Below the pieces are notes generated by a model that worked only from the letters and a program-made list of their open reading frames with translations, made no database searches and had not been told where the DNA came from. Positions 1 to 7,798 of a stretch of DNA of 64,000 nt are shown here, in pieces. Made by a program: the position numbers and the translations under genes. The DNA lies in the NCBI RefSeq assembly GCF_000687935.1, contig NZ_JHZZ01000001.1:3544001-3608000 (forward strand), given 5' to 3'. The stretch is from Polaribacter sp. Hel_I_88 (GTDB taxonomy: Bacteria; Bacteroidota; Bacteroidia; Flavobacteriales; Flavobacteriaceae). Each line of letters begins with the position of its first letter. The stretch's first letter is position 1.

Positions 1-236
1 TAGTAATCGGAAGGTTTTTTGCCAAAATCTGCAAAAAAACGTTCAAAAACATCTGGCATCCAATACCAAGAAGGTCCTAAATCGAAGGTAAAACCTTCAT
101 TTTTATATTGTCTTGCTCTACCTCCTAAAGTATCGTTTTTTTCTAAAACAGTAACTTCATATCCTTCTTTTGCTAAATAACAAGAGGCTGATAAAGAGGA
201 AAAACCAGAACCTATTATGTATACTTTTTTATTCAT
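1..236 (-). CDS. crtI: Phytoene desaturase, N-terminal part (partial, runs off left edge)
   Basis: This is the first 78 codons of a gene that continues beyond the left edge. The translation begins MNKKVYIIGSGFSSLSAS, an FAD-binding Rossmann start with the GxGxxS loop at residues 9-14. It continues with an ENDTLGGRARQY segment and FDLGPSWYWMPD, both typical of CrtI-type carotenoid desaturases, which use FAD to introduce double bonds into phytoene at the membrane. A TATATTTG -7-like element lies at 254-261 on the same strand. The gene is on the same strand as, and 63 bp downstream of, a MerR/B12-binding regulator, which is a common flavobacterial arrangement. The family call is firm; the exact product specificity (phytoene versus another carotenoid) cannot be judged from the N-terminus alone. 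Confidence 0.88.
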   Translation of the reverse strand, partial: MNKKVYIIGSGFSSLSASCYLAKEGYEVTVLEKNDTLGGRARQYKNEGFTFDLGPSWYWMPDVFERFFADFGKKPSDY

Positions 237-299
237 TTAGTTGATTTGTCTAACAAATATAAATATTAATTAAACAATTTATTTTATAAGATTAAAACT

Positions 300-1193
300 T
301 TATAAGACTTTTAACAAATCAGATATAGAATTGTACAAGATAATATTTGAACCTAAATCTAAATGTTCCACCTTTTGCACTTTTCTACCAACTGCTATAA
401 ATTCGTTATTAGTGTTGGTCATTATCTCATTAATATCATTAAAATATTTTTCTATCTTATCATCATAAGGTTGTATTGTTAAAGCTGCTATAAAGCAAAT
501 TTCGCGTTCACCTTTTAAAAAGTAATCAAGATTATTTAATGGTAAACTCTGACCTAAATATATGGTGTGAAATCCTCTTAAAACTAATTCATAATTTAAG
601 TACAACAATCCTAATTCATGAATTTCATTCTCAGGTAAAAACAACACAAAGGTTTTATTTGTATTGATAATATTAAATTGTAATTTCTCTGTATTTATTT
701 GGATTTTTTGTGCAATTAAATTTGATATAAAATGCTCATGAGCAGGCAATAAAGTTTCTGTATGCCATAATAAACCAATATGTTCTAAAAAAGGAATAAA
801 TACATCTTTAAAAATATCTCTAAATGTTTTTTTATGAAGTAAAGTGCTATAAGTGTTGTTAAACAAAACTTTATCGAACTGAAACATCGATACTTTAAAA
901 GAATTGATGGCTTCATCATTAATAGCAGTTTTAAAAGCCAATTCTCTAGATTGAAGGATAATTTCTTCATCTGACATTGCTGCTATTTTAGATACTTTGT
1001 AATTATTATTGTTTAACAAAACGATATTAAGAAGCTTTGTTAAGTCTTCTGGTGTATAATACCTAATATTTGTTTCAGATCTTTTGGGAGTTAATAAATT
1101 GTACCTTTTTTCCCAAATTCTAATTGTGTGCGCTTTAATTCCAGAAATATTTTCAAGGTCTTTTATGGAAAAATCTTGTTTTATATTGTTCAA
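300..1193 (-). CDS. MerR-family regulator with cobalamin-binding domain (CarH/LitR-like)
   Basis: A light- or B12-responsive repressor candidate. Residues about 8-70 form a MerR winged helix (SIKDLENISGIKAHTIRIWE, then the RRY-like wing). The middle part is a helical cap with W143-x9-E153-H154, the Wx9EH motif of adenosylcobalamin photoreceptors. The C-terminal part is a B12-binding Rossmann domain with E190-x-H192-x-x-G195, the E/DxHxxG motif that supplies the lower axial histidine. The start is taken as TTG at 1193 (MNNIKQDFSIKDL), not the upstream TTG at 1217: the latter lies inside a TAGATTTG -7-like element (1215-1222) and adds eight unconserved residues. The neighbour crtI suggests control of carotenoid synthesis; sigma factor genes diverge upstream. 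Whether it binds cobalamin in this organism is inference. Confidence 0.85.
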   Translation of the reverse strand: MNNIKQDFSIKDLENISGIKAHTIRIWEKRYNLLTPKRSETNIRYYTPEDLTKLLNIVLLNNNNYKVSKIAAMSDEEIILQSRELAFKTAINDEAINSFKVSMFQFDKVLFNNTYSTLLHKKTFRDIFKDVFIPFLEHIGLLWHTETLLPAHEHFISNLIAQKIQINTEKLQFNIINTNKTFVLFLPENEIHELGLLYLNYELVLRGFHTIYLGQSLPLNNLDYFLKGEREICFIAALTIQPYDDKIEKYFNDINEIMTNTNNEFIAVGRKVQKVEHLDLGSNIILYNSISDLLKVL

Positions 1194-1311
1194 TTTATTT
1201 AATTTTATATTTAACAAATCTAATAATTTAAATTGATAATAAAATTTATTTTAGAAAAATGTAACATTTCTTCTTTTTAAACTACTAATAAATTAACTAA
1301 CTATACTTAAA

Positions 1312-1806
1312 GTGCAGAAAGATTTAGAGACTAGATTTTTATCGGACTTTGAAACAAACCAAAATATTGCGCATAAAATTTGTAGAATTTATACTACAGA
1401 TAAAGACGCTCATAACGATTTGTTTCAAGAGATTACCATTCAGCTTTGGAAAAACTACCCAAAGTTTAGAGGTGATTCCAAATTTAGCACTTGGATGTAT
1501 AGAGTAGCTTTAAATACAGCGATTTCTTTATATAGAAAATCGACAAGAAGAATTAAAACACAAGATATAAGTGATTTTGCATACAAAATAAAAGGAAGTG
1601 AATATGATGACACTGAAGAAAAGCAATTAGCCTCTTTATACAAAGCAATTCACCATTTAAATGATATTGATAAAGCTTTAATTTTTTTGTACTTAGAAGA
1701 TAAACCTTACAAAGAAATAGCTGAAACATTAGGAATAACTTCTGTAAATGCTAGAGTAAAAATGAACAGAGCAAAAGAAAAATTAAAAAACATTTTAAAC
1801 CCATAA
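1312..1806 (+). CDS. ECF-type RNA polymerase sigma-70 factor
   Basis: A 164-residue alternative sigma factor. Region 2 covers about residues 15-85, with the core-binding helix containing DLFQEITIQLWKNYPKFRGDS and the promoter-melting FSTWMYRVALNTAIS segment. Region 4 covers about 105-160 and ends in the helix-turn-helix ITSVNARVKMNRAKEKLK. The start is GTG at 1312; no in-frame ATG fits. It diverges from the MerR/B12 regulator (118 bp apart) and is followed after 2 bp by a membrane protein gene, so the two are co-transcribed. In such pairs the downstream membrane protein can act as anti-sigma factor, but no zinc-binding anti-sigma motif is visible here. The regulon is unknown. Confidence 0.9.
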   Translation: MQKDLETRFLSDFETNQNIAHKICRIYTTDKDAHNDLFQEITIQLWKNYPKFRGDSKFSTWMYRVALNTAISLYRKSTRRIKTQDISDFAYKIKGSEYDDTEEKQLASLYKAIHHLNDIDKALIFLYLEDKPYKEIAETLGITSVNARVKMNRAKEKLKNILNP

Positions 1807-1808
1807 AT

Positions 1809-2423
1809 ATGGATTTATTAGAAAATTATAAAAAAGCTTGGATTAACCAGCCAGAAGATACTAAAAAATTATCTTCTTTAGAAATTTACAAGTTGGCACA
1901 TTCCAAATCGTCATCAATTGTAAAATGGATATTTATAATAGGTATTTTAGAGTTTGTTATTTTAAACTCTGCCTATTTTATTGTTGATATGGATGAAGCA
2001 TATACTGAGTATAAAAAAATGGGATTGGAAAATTTTATTTTTTATTCTCAAATTGCAGCTTATGGTATTTTATTTTATTTTTTAGCTATGTTTTATCTAA
2101 ATTATAAAAGAATTTCAACAACAGATTCCACAAAAATTTTAATGAAAAAAATTATTAAAACACGTAAAACAGTTAGAGATTATGTTTTATTTAATTTGAG
2201 CTATTTAGCGTTGGTGATGATAGTAGTTACCATAGCATCTATCAATAATAATTTCGAAGATTTAAATAACAAACAAATATTTTTAATCATTTTAGCAACC
2301 TTAATAGCTACACTTTTACTTTTAGGTATATTGTGGTTATTTTATCAATTATTATATGGTTTCTTATTAAAGAAGTTAAATAGAAATTATAAAGAATTGG
2401 CCAAATTAGATTCTATGAACTAA
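1809..2423 (+). CDS. Four-helix membrane protein downstream of the sigma factor (possible anti-sigma partner)
   Basis: A 204-residue protein I cannot assign to a characterised family. It has a short cytoplasmic N-terminus (DLLENYKKAWINQPEDTKKL, residues 2-21) and four hydrophobic segments at about 37-60, 77-100, 124-146 and 157-182. The charged N-terminus before the first membrane segment resembles the layout of membrane-bound sigma regulators. The 2-bp gap to the sigma gene and 10-bp gap to the next gene indicate one operon. Relatives in flavobacteria often carry the misleading label 'beta-carotene 15,15'-monooxygenase'; nothing in the sequence supports that activity. The anti-sigma role is inference from position only. 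Confidence 0.6.
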   Translation: MDLLENYKKAWINQPEDTKKLSSLEIYKLAHSKSSSIVKWIFIIGILEFVILNSAYFIVDMDEAYTEYKKMGLENFIFYSQIAAYGILFYFLAMFYLNYKRISTTDSTKILMKKIIKTRKTVRDYVLFNLSYLALVMIVVTIASINNNFEDLNNKQIFLIILATLIATLLLLGILWLFYQLLYGFLLKKLNRNYKELAKLDSMN

Positions 2424-2433
2424 TCTTTTACTT

Positions 2434-2916
2434 ATGAAAAAAATAATCGTTTTAATATTTTCTATTTTTTCATTAACAACGTTTTCGCAAAAAACTGATT
2501 TTTGGGAGAATGTGCAATTTGGTGGTGGCTTTACGCTAGGTTTTGGAAATCAAACAACTGTTGGTATTTCACCAAGTGCTATTTATAATTTTAACAATGG
2601 TTTTGCATTAGGTGCAGGCCTTGGTTATTTATATAGCGAAATAAATGATTTTTCTACAACTGCATACAGCACAAGTATTATTTCATTATATCAAACAAAA
2701 TTTAATATTCAGCTTTCTGGCGAATTCGATTATTATTTTGCAAACCAAAAAACACAAGGTTTAAACACTTTCAATTCAAACTTCCCAGCATTACATTTAG
2801 GAATTGCTTATAATCAAAACAGGTTTGCTATTGGTATTCGTTATGATGTTTTGTATGATGAAAATAAAAGCATTTTTGCGTCGCCAATTTCACCAGTTTT
2901 CCGTTTCTATTTTTAG
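2434..2916 (+). CDS. Small outer-membrane beta-barrel protein
   Basis: A 160-residue exported protein. Residues 1-18 are a Sec signal peptide (KKIIVLIFSIFSLTTFS, cleavage before QK). The rest alternates short amphipathic strands rich in Gly, Tyr, Phe and Asn (FGGGFTLGFGNQTTVGISPS, ALGAGLGYLY) and ends in the aromatic FRFYF, a typical barrel-assembly signal with terminal Phe. The size suggests an eight-stranded barrel. It is last in the sigma factor operon, 10 bp behind the membrane protein. Its stop codon overlaps the stop of the convergent aldolase gene by three bases. The substrate or function is unknown. Confidence 0.7.
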   Translation: MKKIIVLIFSIFSLTTFSQKTDFWENVQFGGGFTLGFGNQTTVGISPSAIYNFNNGFALGAGLGYLYSEINDFSTTAYSTSIISLYQTKFNIQLSGEFDYYFANQKTQGLNTFNSNFPALHLGIAYNQNRFAIGIRYDVLYDENKSIFASPISPVFRFYF

Positions 2917-3932
2917 AAATTTTTCAATGCTTTTAGTAAAATTTCATGCATTTCGTCTGTATAATCTAAGTGTGTAACAATACGTATTTTTCCTTCGCCC
3001 ATTGGTGTTAGCAAAATATTGTTTGCTTTCATTTTGTTGATAAAAAACTCATCACCTATTTTTTTATCAACATAAAAAATAACAATATTAGTTTCTATAG
3101 GTTCTACTTTTGTGATGTAAGAAAGTGCTCCTAAAAGTGCACCTATTTCTTTTGCCTTTTGATGATCTTCTGCCAATCTTTCCACATGATTATCTAAAGC
3201 ATACATTCCTGCTGCTGCTAAAAAACCAACTTGCCTCATACCTCCTCCAAATAGTTTCCTTAATCTTAAAGCATAATTTATATCTTTTTTAGAACCCAAT
3301 AAAACTGAACCAATTGGTGCTCCTAAACCTTTAGATAAACAGATGGAAATGGTATCAAATAATTCTCCATATTGTTTTGGAGTTTCATTTTTTGCAACCA
3401 AAGCGTTAAATAAACGCGCTCCATCTAAATGAAATTTTAAATTATTTTTTTGGGCAACTTTTTGTATTTTTTTAATTTCTTCAAAATCCCAACAAGCTCC
3501 TCCTCCTTTGTTTGTAGTATTTTCAAGAGAAATTAGTTTTGTGAGTGGCAAATAAATCTGTGGTTTTACAGCTGCTACATCTTCAATTTGATTGGCTGTA
3601 AACATGCCTCTTTCTCCATCAATCAATTTACAAGTAACGCCAGAATTAAAAGCGACTCCTCCACTTTCGTAATTATAAATATGGGCATATTTATCTGCAA
3701 TCACTAAATCTCCAGGATTTGTGTGTAATTTTATAGCAGTTTGATTTGCCATAGTTCCTGATGGAAAAAACAACGCATCTTCCATTCCAAACATTTTTGC
3801 CACTTTTTCTTGTAACGCATTTACTGTAGGATCCATTTGAAAAACATCATCGCCAACTTTTGCGCTCATCATGGCATCCAACATTCCTTTTGTTGGTTTT
3901 GTAACTGTATCTGAAATAAGGTCTATAATCAT
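2913..3932 (-). CDS. ltaE: Low-specificity L-threonine aldolase (PLP-dependent, GntG/LtaE family)
   Basis: Cleaves L-threonine or L-allo-threonine to glycine and acetaldehyde in the cytoplasm. The 339-residue protein is normal length for fold-type I aldolases. It begins IDLISDTVTKPTKGMLDAM, the conserved N-terminal signature. HLDGARLFNA at 168-177 supplies the Asp and Arg that contact PLP. The Schiff-base lysine is K201 in CLSKGLGAPIGS. The FGGGMRQVG loop follows at about 228-236. It stands alone, converging on the barrel gene with overlapping stop codons. The family also includes other beta-hydroxy-amino-acid aldolases, so the substrate range is open. Confidence 0.9.
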   Translation of the reverse strand: MIIDLISDTVTKPTKGMLDAMMSAKVGDDVFQMDPTVNALQEKVAKMFGMEDALFFPSGTMANQTAIKLHTNPGDLVIADKYAHIYNYESGGVAFNSGVTCKLIDGERGMFTANQIEDVAAVKPQIYLPLTKLISLENTTNKGGGACWDFEEIKKIQKVAQKNNLKFHLDGARLFNALVAKNETPKQYGELFDTISICLSKGLGAPIGSVLLGSKKDINYALRLRKLFGGGMRQVGFLAAAGMYALDNHVERLAEDHQKAKEIGALLGALSYITKVEPIETNIVIFYVDKKIGDEFFINKMKANNILLTPMGEGKIRIVTHLDYTDEMHEILLKALKNF

Positions 3933-3990
3933 AATTTTTTGATGTACTTTTTTTATAATTTGAATTTAAACGCAAAGAAATAATATGGAA

Positions 3991-6414
3991 TTAAAAAGGG
4001 CTACTTCCAATTGGAGAACCATCAGGAATTTGTGGTGCTGACGATTTTTTAAATGAAGTTGGATTCTTCAAAAAGCCATCAATCGTTTTTATCATTGCAG
4101 CATCGTATATTTTTTGAACACCTTTTGTATTTTTGCCTTCAAGGATTTCTTTAATTTCCTGTAGCTTAAACATTGCAATTGCGTTTACTTGTTGGTATTG
4201 ATTTTTATAGGTTGATAAATACATTAATGCTTCTAAAAACTGCGTATTTACAACATTTTGCAACTCTTGGTAATACGTATCTTTATGATTTTTTCTGATT
4301 GTATTTATTATTAAAATATCAACTAATTCATTAAACCCTAATTGTGAATCGTCTAAACTTTTATGTGCAATTAATCGAGATATTCTTTGTGGATGCAACA
4401 ATAAATCTAGCGTCATTTCAGAAGCAGTTTCTACAGCAGAAAAAGCATCGAAAGCAACTCCTAATTTACTATTAAAAGATTCGCGAGTTCTATTATACCC
4501 ATAAGCTCTTGGAGGAAAAAGTGCTAATTTTTCTTTAGGAATTGCAATTTCATCTACAGCAATAGTATTTATAACTGCAGCTAAAGCTTTTAGTTCTGTA
4601 TCTCCAGAAACTCTTTCTACCACTTTTTGATTTCCACCTTTTACTGCATAAGAATACTCCAAACCTCCAATTAATTTTACGGTTGCTTCTGTTTGAAAAC
4701 GATGTAAAAAATAAAGTGGCACAAACACATCTTCTAACACAGAATAAGGTTCGCTAGATTTTATATTATCCAAAGAAAAATTAGCAATGGCTGTTTTTCT
4801 TACCCTTAAAAGATTCATTAATTCATCATAAATATTGTCTCCATTATCCCATAAATGTGCTGTTGCACTTGCACTTCCTGTTGGTCTTGCATCTGCATCA
4901 GATAAATATTTTAAACCACTTGCATACGCATTTTCTAAAATATTTTTCAATTCAGTTTCTTCATTTTTATCATTTGCAAAATCTTGATAAGAGTAGTTTA
5001 CAATTACTTTATCCCAAGCACCAATTTTAGTGTCATACGCATCAGAAAAATCAATTTTACCATTTTTTAAACTGAATTTAGGATGTGGATAATCCATTAC
5101 AGAAGTTCGTCCATTTGTGCTTGCTGCAAAATTATGGCTGAAGCCTAAAGTGTGTCCAATTTCATGTGCAGCTAATTGTCTAATTCTTGCAATTGCCATT
5201 TGCATTGCAAAATCATCATCAACTGTATTATTTTTATAAGGTGCTTGCAAAGCTTGTGCAATTAAAAAATCTTGGCGAATTCGCAAACTTCCTAAACTGA
5301 CATGACCTTTTAAAATCTCGCCAGTTCTTGGATCAGAAATATTGGCTCCATAACTCCAACCTCTTGTAGATCTGTGAACCCATTGCACAACATTGTAACG
5401 AACATCTAACATATCTGCACCTTCAGGCAACATTTTAAACTGAAAAGCGTCTTTGTAACCAGCAGCCTCAAAAGCTTGATTCCACCAACGTCCACCATCT
5501 AAAAGTGCGCTTCTTACAGGTTCAGGAGTTCCTCTATCCAAATAATAAATAATTGGTTCAACTGCTTCAGAAATTGCTGCATTCGGATTTTTTTTCTCCA
5601 ATCTGTGTCTATAAATAAAACGTTTTGTAATTGATTCGTTTACAGGAGTTGAATAATCCAAATAGCTCATTTGCCAAGAACCAGCTCTTGGATCATACTT
5701 TCTTGGTTTGTAGTTATTATCTGGTAATTCCACAAAAGAATGATGTTGATGCACAGTTACCAAACTTGCATCTGGAGTTACACTTCTTATATTATATCCT
5801 TTTGGAGTTCCTTTAAAGGTTAGCATTAAATCGAACTCAACATTTTTTGGAAACGCTTTTGTTCTTTCTAAATAAAAAGCCGATTTACTTTTATCTAAAC
5901 TATAATTTCCTTGATTATTTCTAGCTAAAGTGGTTGCAACTCCATGCGCATCACTCATAAAAAAGTCAGTTGCATCTACTAAATAAGCGCCATTTTTTTC
6001 CTGGTTGATAACAAAACCATGTAAAACCGATTTTGCAAACGCTTCTTTTACCGAGTTTTTTTCTTCTTCATTATCAGTAATGGCTCTAAAATCTTGATTT
6101 GGCTGAATCATTAATATTTTATTTCCAGCTTTTTTAAAATAGACAACCACTCCACCTCTCAATTGTCCACGATCTAAACCAATATCATTAGAACCAATTC
6201 CTTGCGAAAGTGCGTTTACATATAAAAATTCAGTATCTAAATTTTCTATTTGCAAAAATATCTTGTCTTTGTTTTCATTATAATAAAAAGGAATGTAGCC
6301 TTCGTATTTTGTAATGCCTTCTTGCAATTTTTTAGCTGTTTTTTCTTCAAAAAATTGAGAAAATCCATCAAAAGAAAAGAAAATTATTAGAAGTATAAGT
6401 ATTGATTTTTTCAT
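3991..6414 (-). CDS. Secreted zinc-dependent metalloprotease (metzincin, DUF5117/DUF5118 type)
   Basis: An 807-residue exported protease. Residues 1-19 form a signal peptide ending FSFDGFSQ. The N-terminal part corresponds to the DUF5118/DUF5117 region found in large Bacteroidota metalloproteases. The catalytic motif is H417-E-x-x-H421-x-x-G-x-x-H427 (HEIGHTLGFSH), with a Met-turn at about 439-441 (SVMDYPHP), so zinc binding and catalysis look intact. The C-terminal third is helical and of unknown role. There is no visible T9SS tail and no lipobox, so the final location (periplasm or outside) is uncertain. It lies 37 bp downstream of the nuclease gene on the same strand but is functionally unrelated. 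Confidence 0.87.
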   Translation of the reverse strand: MKKSILILLIIFFSFDGFSQFFEEKTAKKLQEGITKYEGYIPFYYNENKDKIFLQIENLDTEFLYVNALSQGIGSNDIGLDRGQLRGGVVVYFKKAGNKILMIQPNQDFRAITDNEEEKNSVKEAFAKSVLHGFVINQEKNGAYLVDATDFFMSDAHGVATTLARNNQGNYSLDKSKSAFYLERTKAFPKNVEFDLMLTFKGTPKGYNIRSVTPDASLVTVHQHHSFVELPDNNYKPRKYDPRAGSWQMSYLDYSTPVNESITKRFIYRHRLEKKNPNAAISEAVEPIIYYLDRGTPEPVRSALLDGGRWWNQAFEAAGYKDAFQFKMLPEGADMLDVRYNVVQWVHRSTRGWSYGANISDPRTGEILKGHVSLGSLRIRQDFLIAQALQAPYKNNTVDDDFAMQMAIARIRQLAAHEIGHTLGFSHNFAASTNGRTSVMDYPHPKFSLKNGKIDFSDAYDTKIGAWDKVIVNYSYQDFANDKNEETELKNILENAYASGLKYLSDADARPTGSASATAHLWDNGDNIYDELMNLLRVRKTAIANFSLDNIKSSEPYSVLEDVFVPLYFLHRFQTEATVKLIGGLEYSYAVKGGNQKVVERVSGDTELKALAAVINTIAVDEIAIPKEKLALFPPRAYGYNRTRESFNSKLGVAFDAFSAVETASEMTLDLLLHPQRISRLIAHKSLDDSQLGFNELVDILIINTIRKNHKDTYYQELQNVVNTQFLEALMYLSTYKNQYQQVNAIAMFKLQEIKEILEGKNTKGVQKIYDAAMIKTIDGFLKNPTSFKKSSAPQIPDGSPIGSSPF

Positions 6415-6450
6415 CTTGTAATTTGTGTTATAAGTTATAATTTTAGTTAA

Positions 6451-7455
6451 TTATTTTAAATTTTTGATTTGCTGAATTCTAGCTTTAGCCTCAATTAATA
6501 AAGAGTGTAATTTTTGTTCTAATTGTTTTTTTGGCGGTAATTCTGTCCAATATTCAGCAACCATAATTCCATCTTTGTGCATTTCTAAAAGTTCTATTTG
6601 CTCATTACTTTTACCTGCACAAAGAATTAAACCAATAGGATTATTTTCTCCTTCTTGCTTATCATATTTATTTAGCCATTTTAAATACAATTCCATTTGG
6701 CCTTTATAAGCTGGTTTAAATTCGCCAATTTTTAATTCGATGGCTACCAATCTTTTTAGTTTTCTGTGGAAAAATAATAAATCTAAATAAAAATCTTTTT
6801 CGTCTAAAATAATTCTTTTTTGTCTTTCGATAAAAGAAAAACCTACACCTAATTCCAAAATAAAATTTTCTATTTCTTTTATAACTGCTGATTCTAAATC
6901 ATTTTCTAAATACCCATCTTTTAATCCTAAAAAATCCAAAAAATACGGATCTTTAAAAGTGTTTTGTAAATCTTGTAATTCGCTTATGGTTTGCAGAGTT
7001 GCAATTTCTTTTCTTTCAAAAGCTTTTCTTTGGATTTGATGAATTAAAACCCTTTTACTCCACTTTTCTTCTATAGATTTTTGAGCATAAAACATCTTTT
7101 GTTCCTTTGACTTTAAAGGCAATAGTTGTAAAAAATGACTCCAACTCAATTGTGTCACCAGTGGTGTCACAATGTTTATATCATCAAATTGCTCTGCAAA
7201 CTGCATCATTCTTCTAACATTTCGCAAAGTGTAGCTTCGTCCAAATTGATTTTCTAAATCTTTTGCCACATTTTTAACTACTTTTTCTCCATATTCTGCA
7301 CGTTCGTTTTTTAAAATATGATCGTTTATTTTTTTACCAATTTGCCAATATGTAATTGTTAATATACTATTAACGCTAGCAAATAACTGTAATTTTCCTT
7401 TTTCAATAATTTGAGAAAACTCACTAAACAAAGCACTATTTAATTCTTTACTCAT
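6451..7455 (-). CDS. YhcG-family PDDEXK nuclease-domain protein (DUF1016)
   Basis: A 334-residue protein of the widespread DUF1016/YhcG family. The N-terminal half (about 10-160) is helical, with the conserved YWQIGKKINDHILKNERAEYG and SWSHFLQLLPLK segments. The C-terminal half (about 175-320) is a PD-(D/E)XK-type nuclease fold: FYLDLLFFHRKLKRLVAIELK supplies the Asp and the ExK pair, and GQMELYLKWLNKYDKQEGENNPIG follows. Members are often found near restriction-modification or mobile genes, and a defence or DNA-processing role is suspected, but none is established. Here it has no restriction partner: its neighbours are a protease and prfB. It may be a recent acquisition. Confidence 0.85.
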   Translation of the reverse strand: MSKELNSALFSEFSQIIEKGKLQLFASVNSILTITYWQIGKKINDHILKNERAEYGEKVVKNVAKDLENQFGRSYTLRNVRRMMQFAEQFDDINIVTPLVTQLSWSHFLQLLPLKSKEQKMFYAQKSIEEKWSKRVLIHQIQRKAFERKEIATLQTISELQDLQNTFKDPYFLDFLGLKDGYLENDLESAVIKEIENFILELGVGFSFIERQKRIILDEKDFYLDLLFFHRKLKRLVAIELKIGEFKPAYKGQMELYLKWLNKYDKQEGENNPIGLILCAGKSNEQIELLEMHKDGIMVAEYWTELPPKKQLEQKLHSLLIEAKARIQQIKNLK

Positions 7456-7798
7456 TTATTTTAAACATTTTTCTTTTGATAATTTCTGCAACTTTTTACA
7501 ATTTTCTAAATTAAAGAAAATAAAGTAAAAGTCTTTTAAAATCTAATTTCTTTTTTTTGTTAAAGAGAGTTGCACAAAGTTTTTAATGAGATTCACAGAG
7601 AAACTTCTTATTACGCAATAATTTTAATTTCAAAACAATAATTATAGTAAAAATCTTATTTTTCCTAAACGAAACTCTGTGATTTTTTTCTCAACGTATA
7701 TCCGTTAAAATATTTTAAAACCATCTTTATAAAATTTCCAAACATCTATCAACTTAAAAAACTTGAAATCTTAAAAATTCATTTATTTTTGTTCTTGT
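7456..7798. other. 343-bp intergenic region upstream of prfB
   Basis: No gene is visible. The right end carries the prfB promoter. The centre holds an imperfect inverted pair, ATTCACAGAGAAAC near 7590 and ACTCTGTGATTT near 7672. It recalls CACAGAG-rich intergenic repeats elsewhere in the window (33.2 and 42.4-42.6 kb). The rest is plain AT-rich sequence. Confidence 0.4.
7763..7791 (+). promoter_or_regulatory. Bacteroidota-type promoter of prfB
   Basis: TTG at 7763-7765, an 18-bp spacer and TATTTTTG at 7784-7791 match the -33/-7 consensus of the primary sigma factor of Bacteroidota (TTTG, about 19 bp, TAnnTTTG). The ATG at 7799 is only 8 bp beyond the -7 element, so the transcript should have an extremely short leader. 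Confidence 0.55.

Noticed and set aside
1809-2423. Beta-carotene 15,15'-monooxygenase
   Set aside because: This label is common for such flavobacterial membrane proteins, but the sequence has no iron-binding histidines or propeller of that enzyme family.
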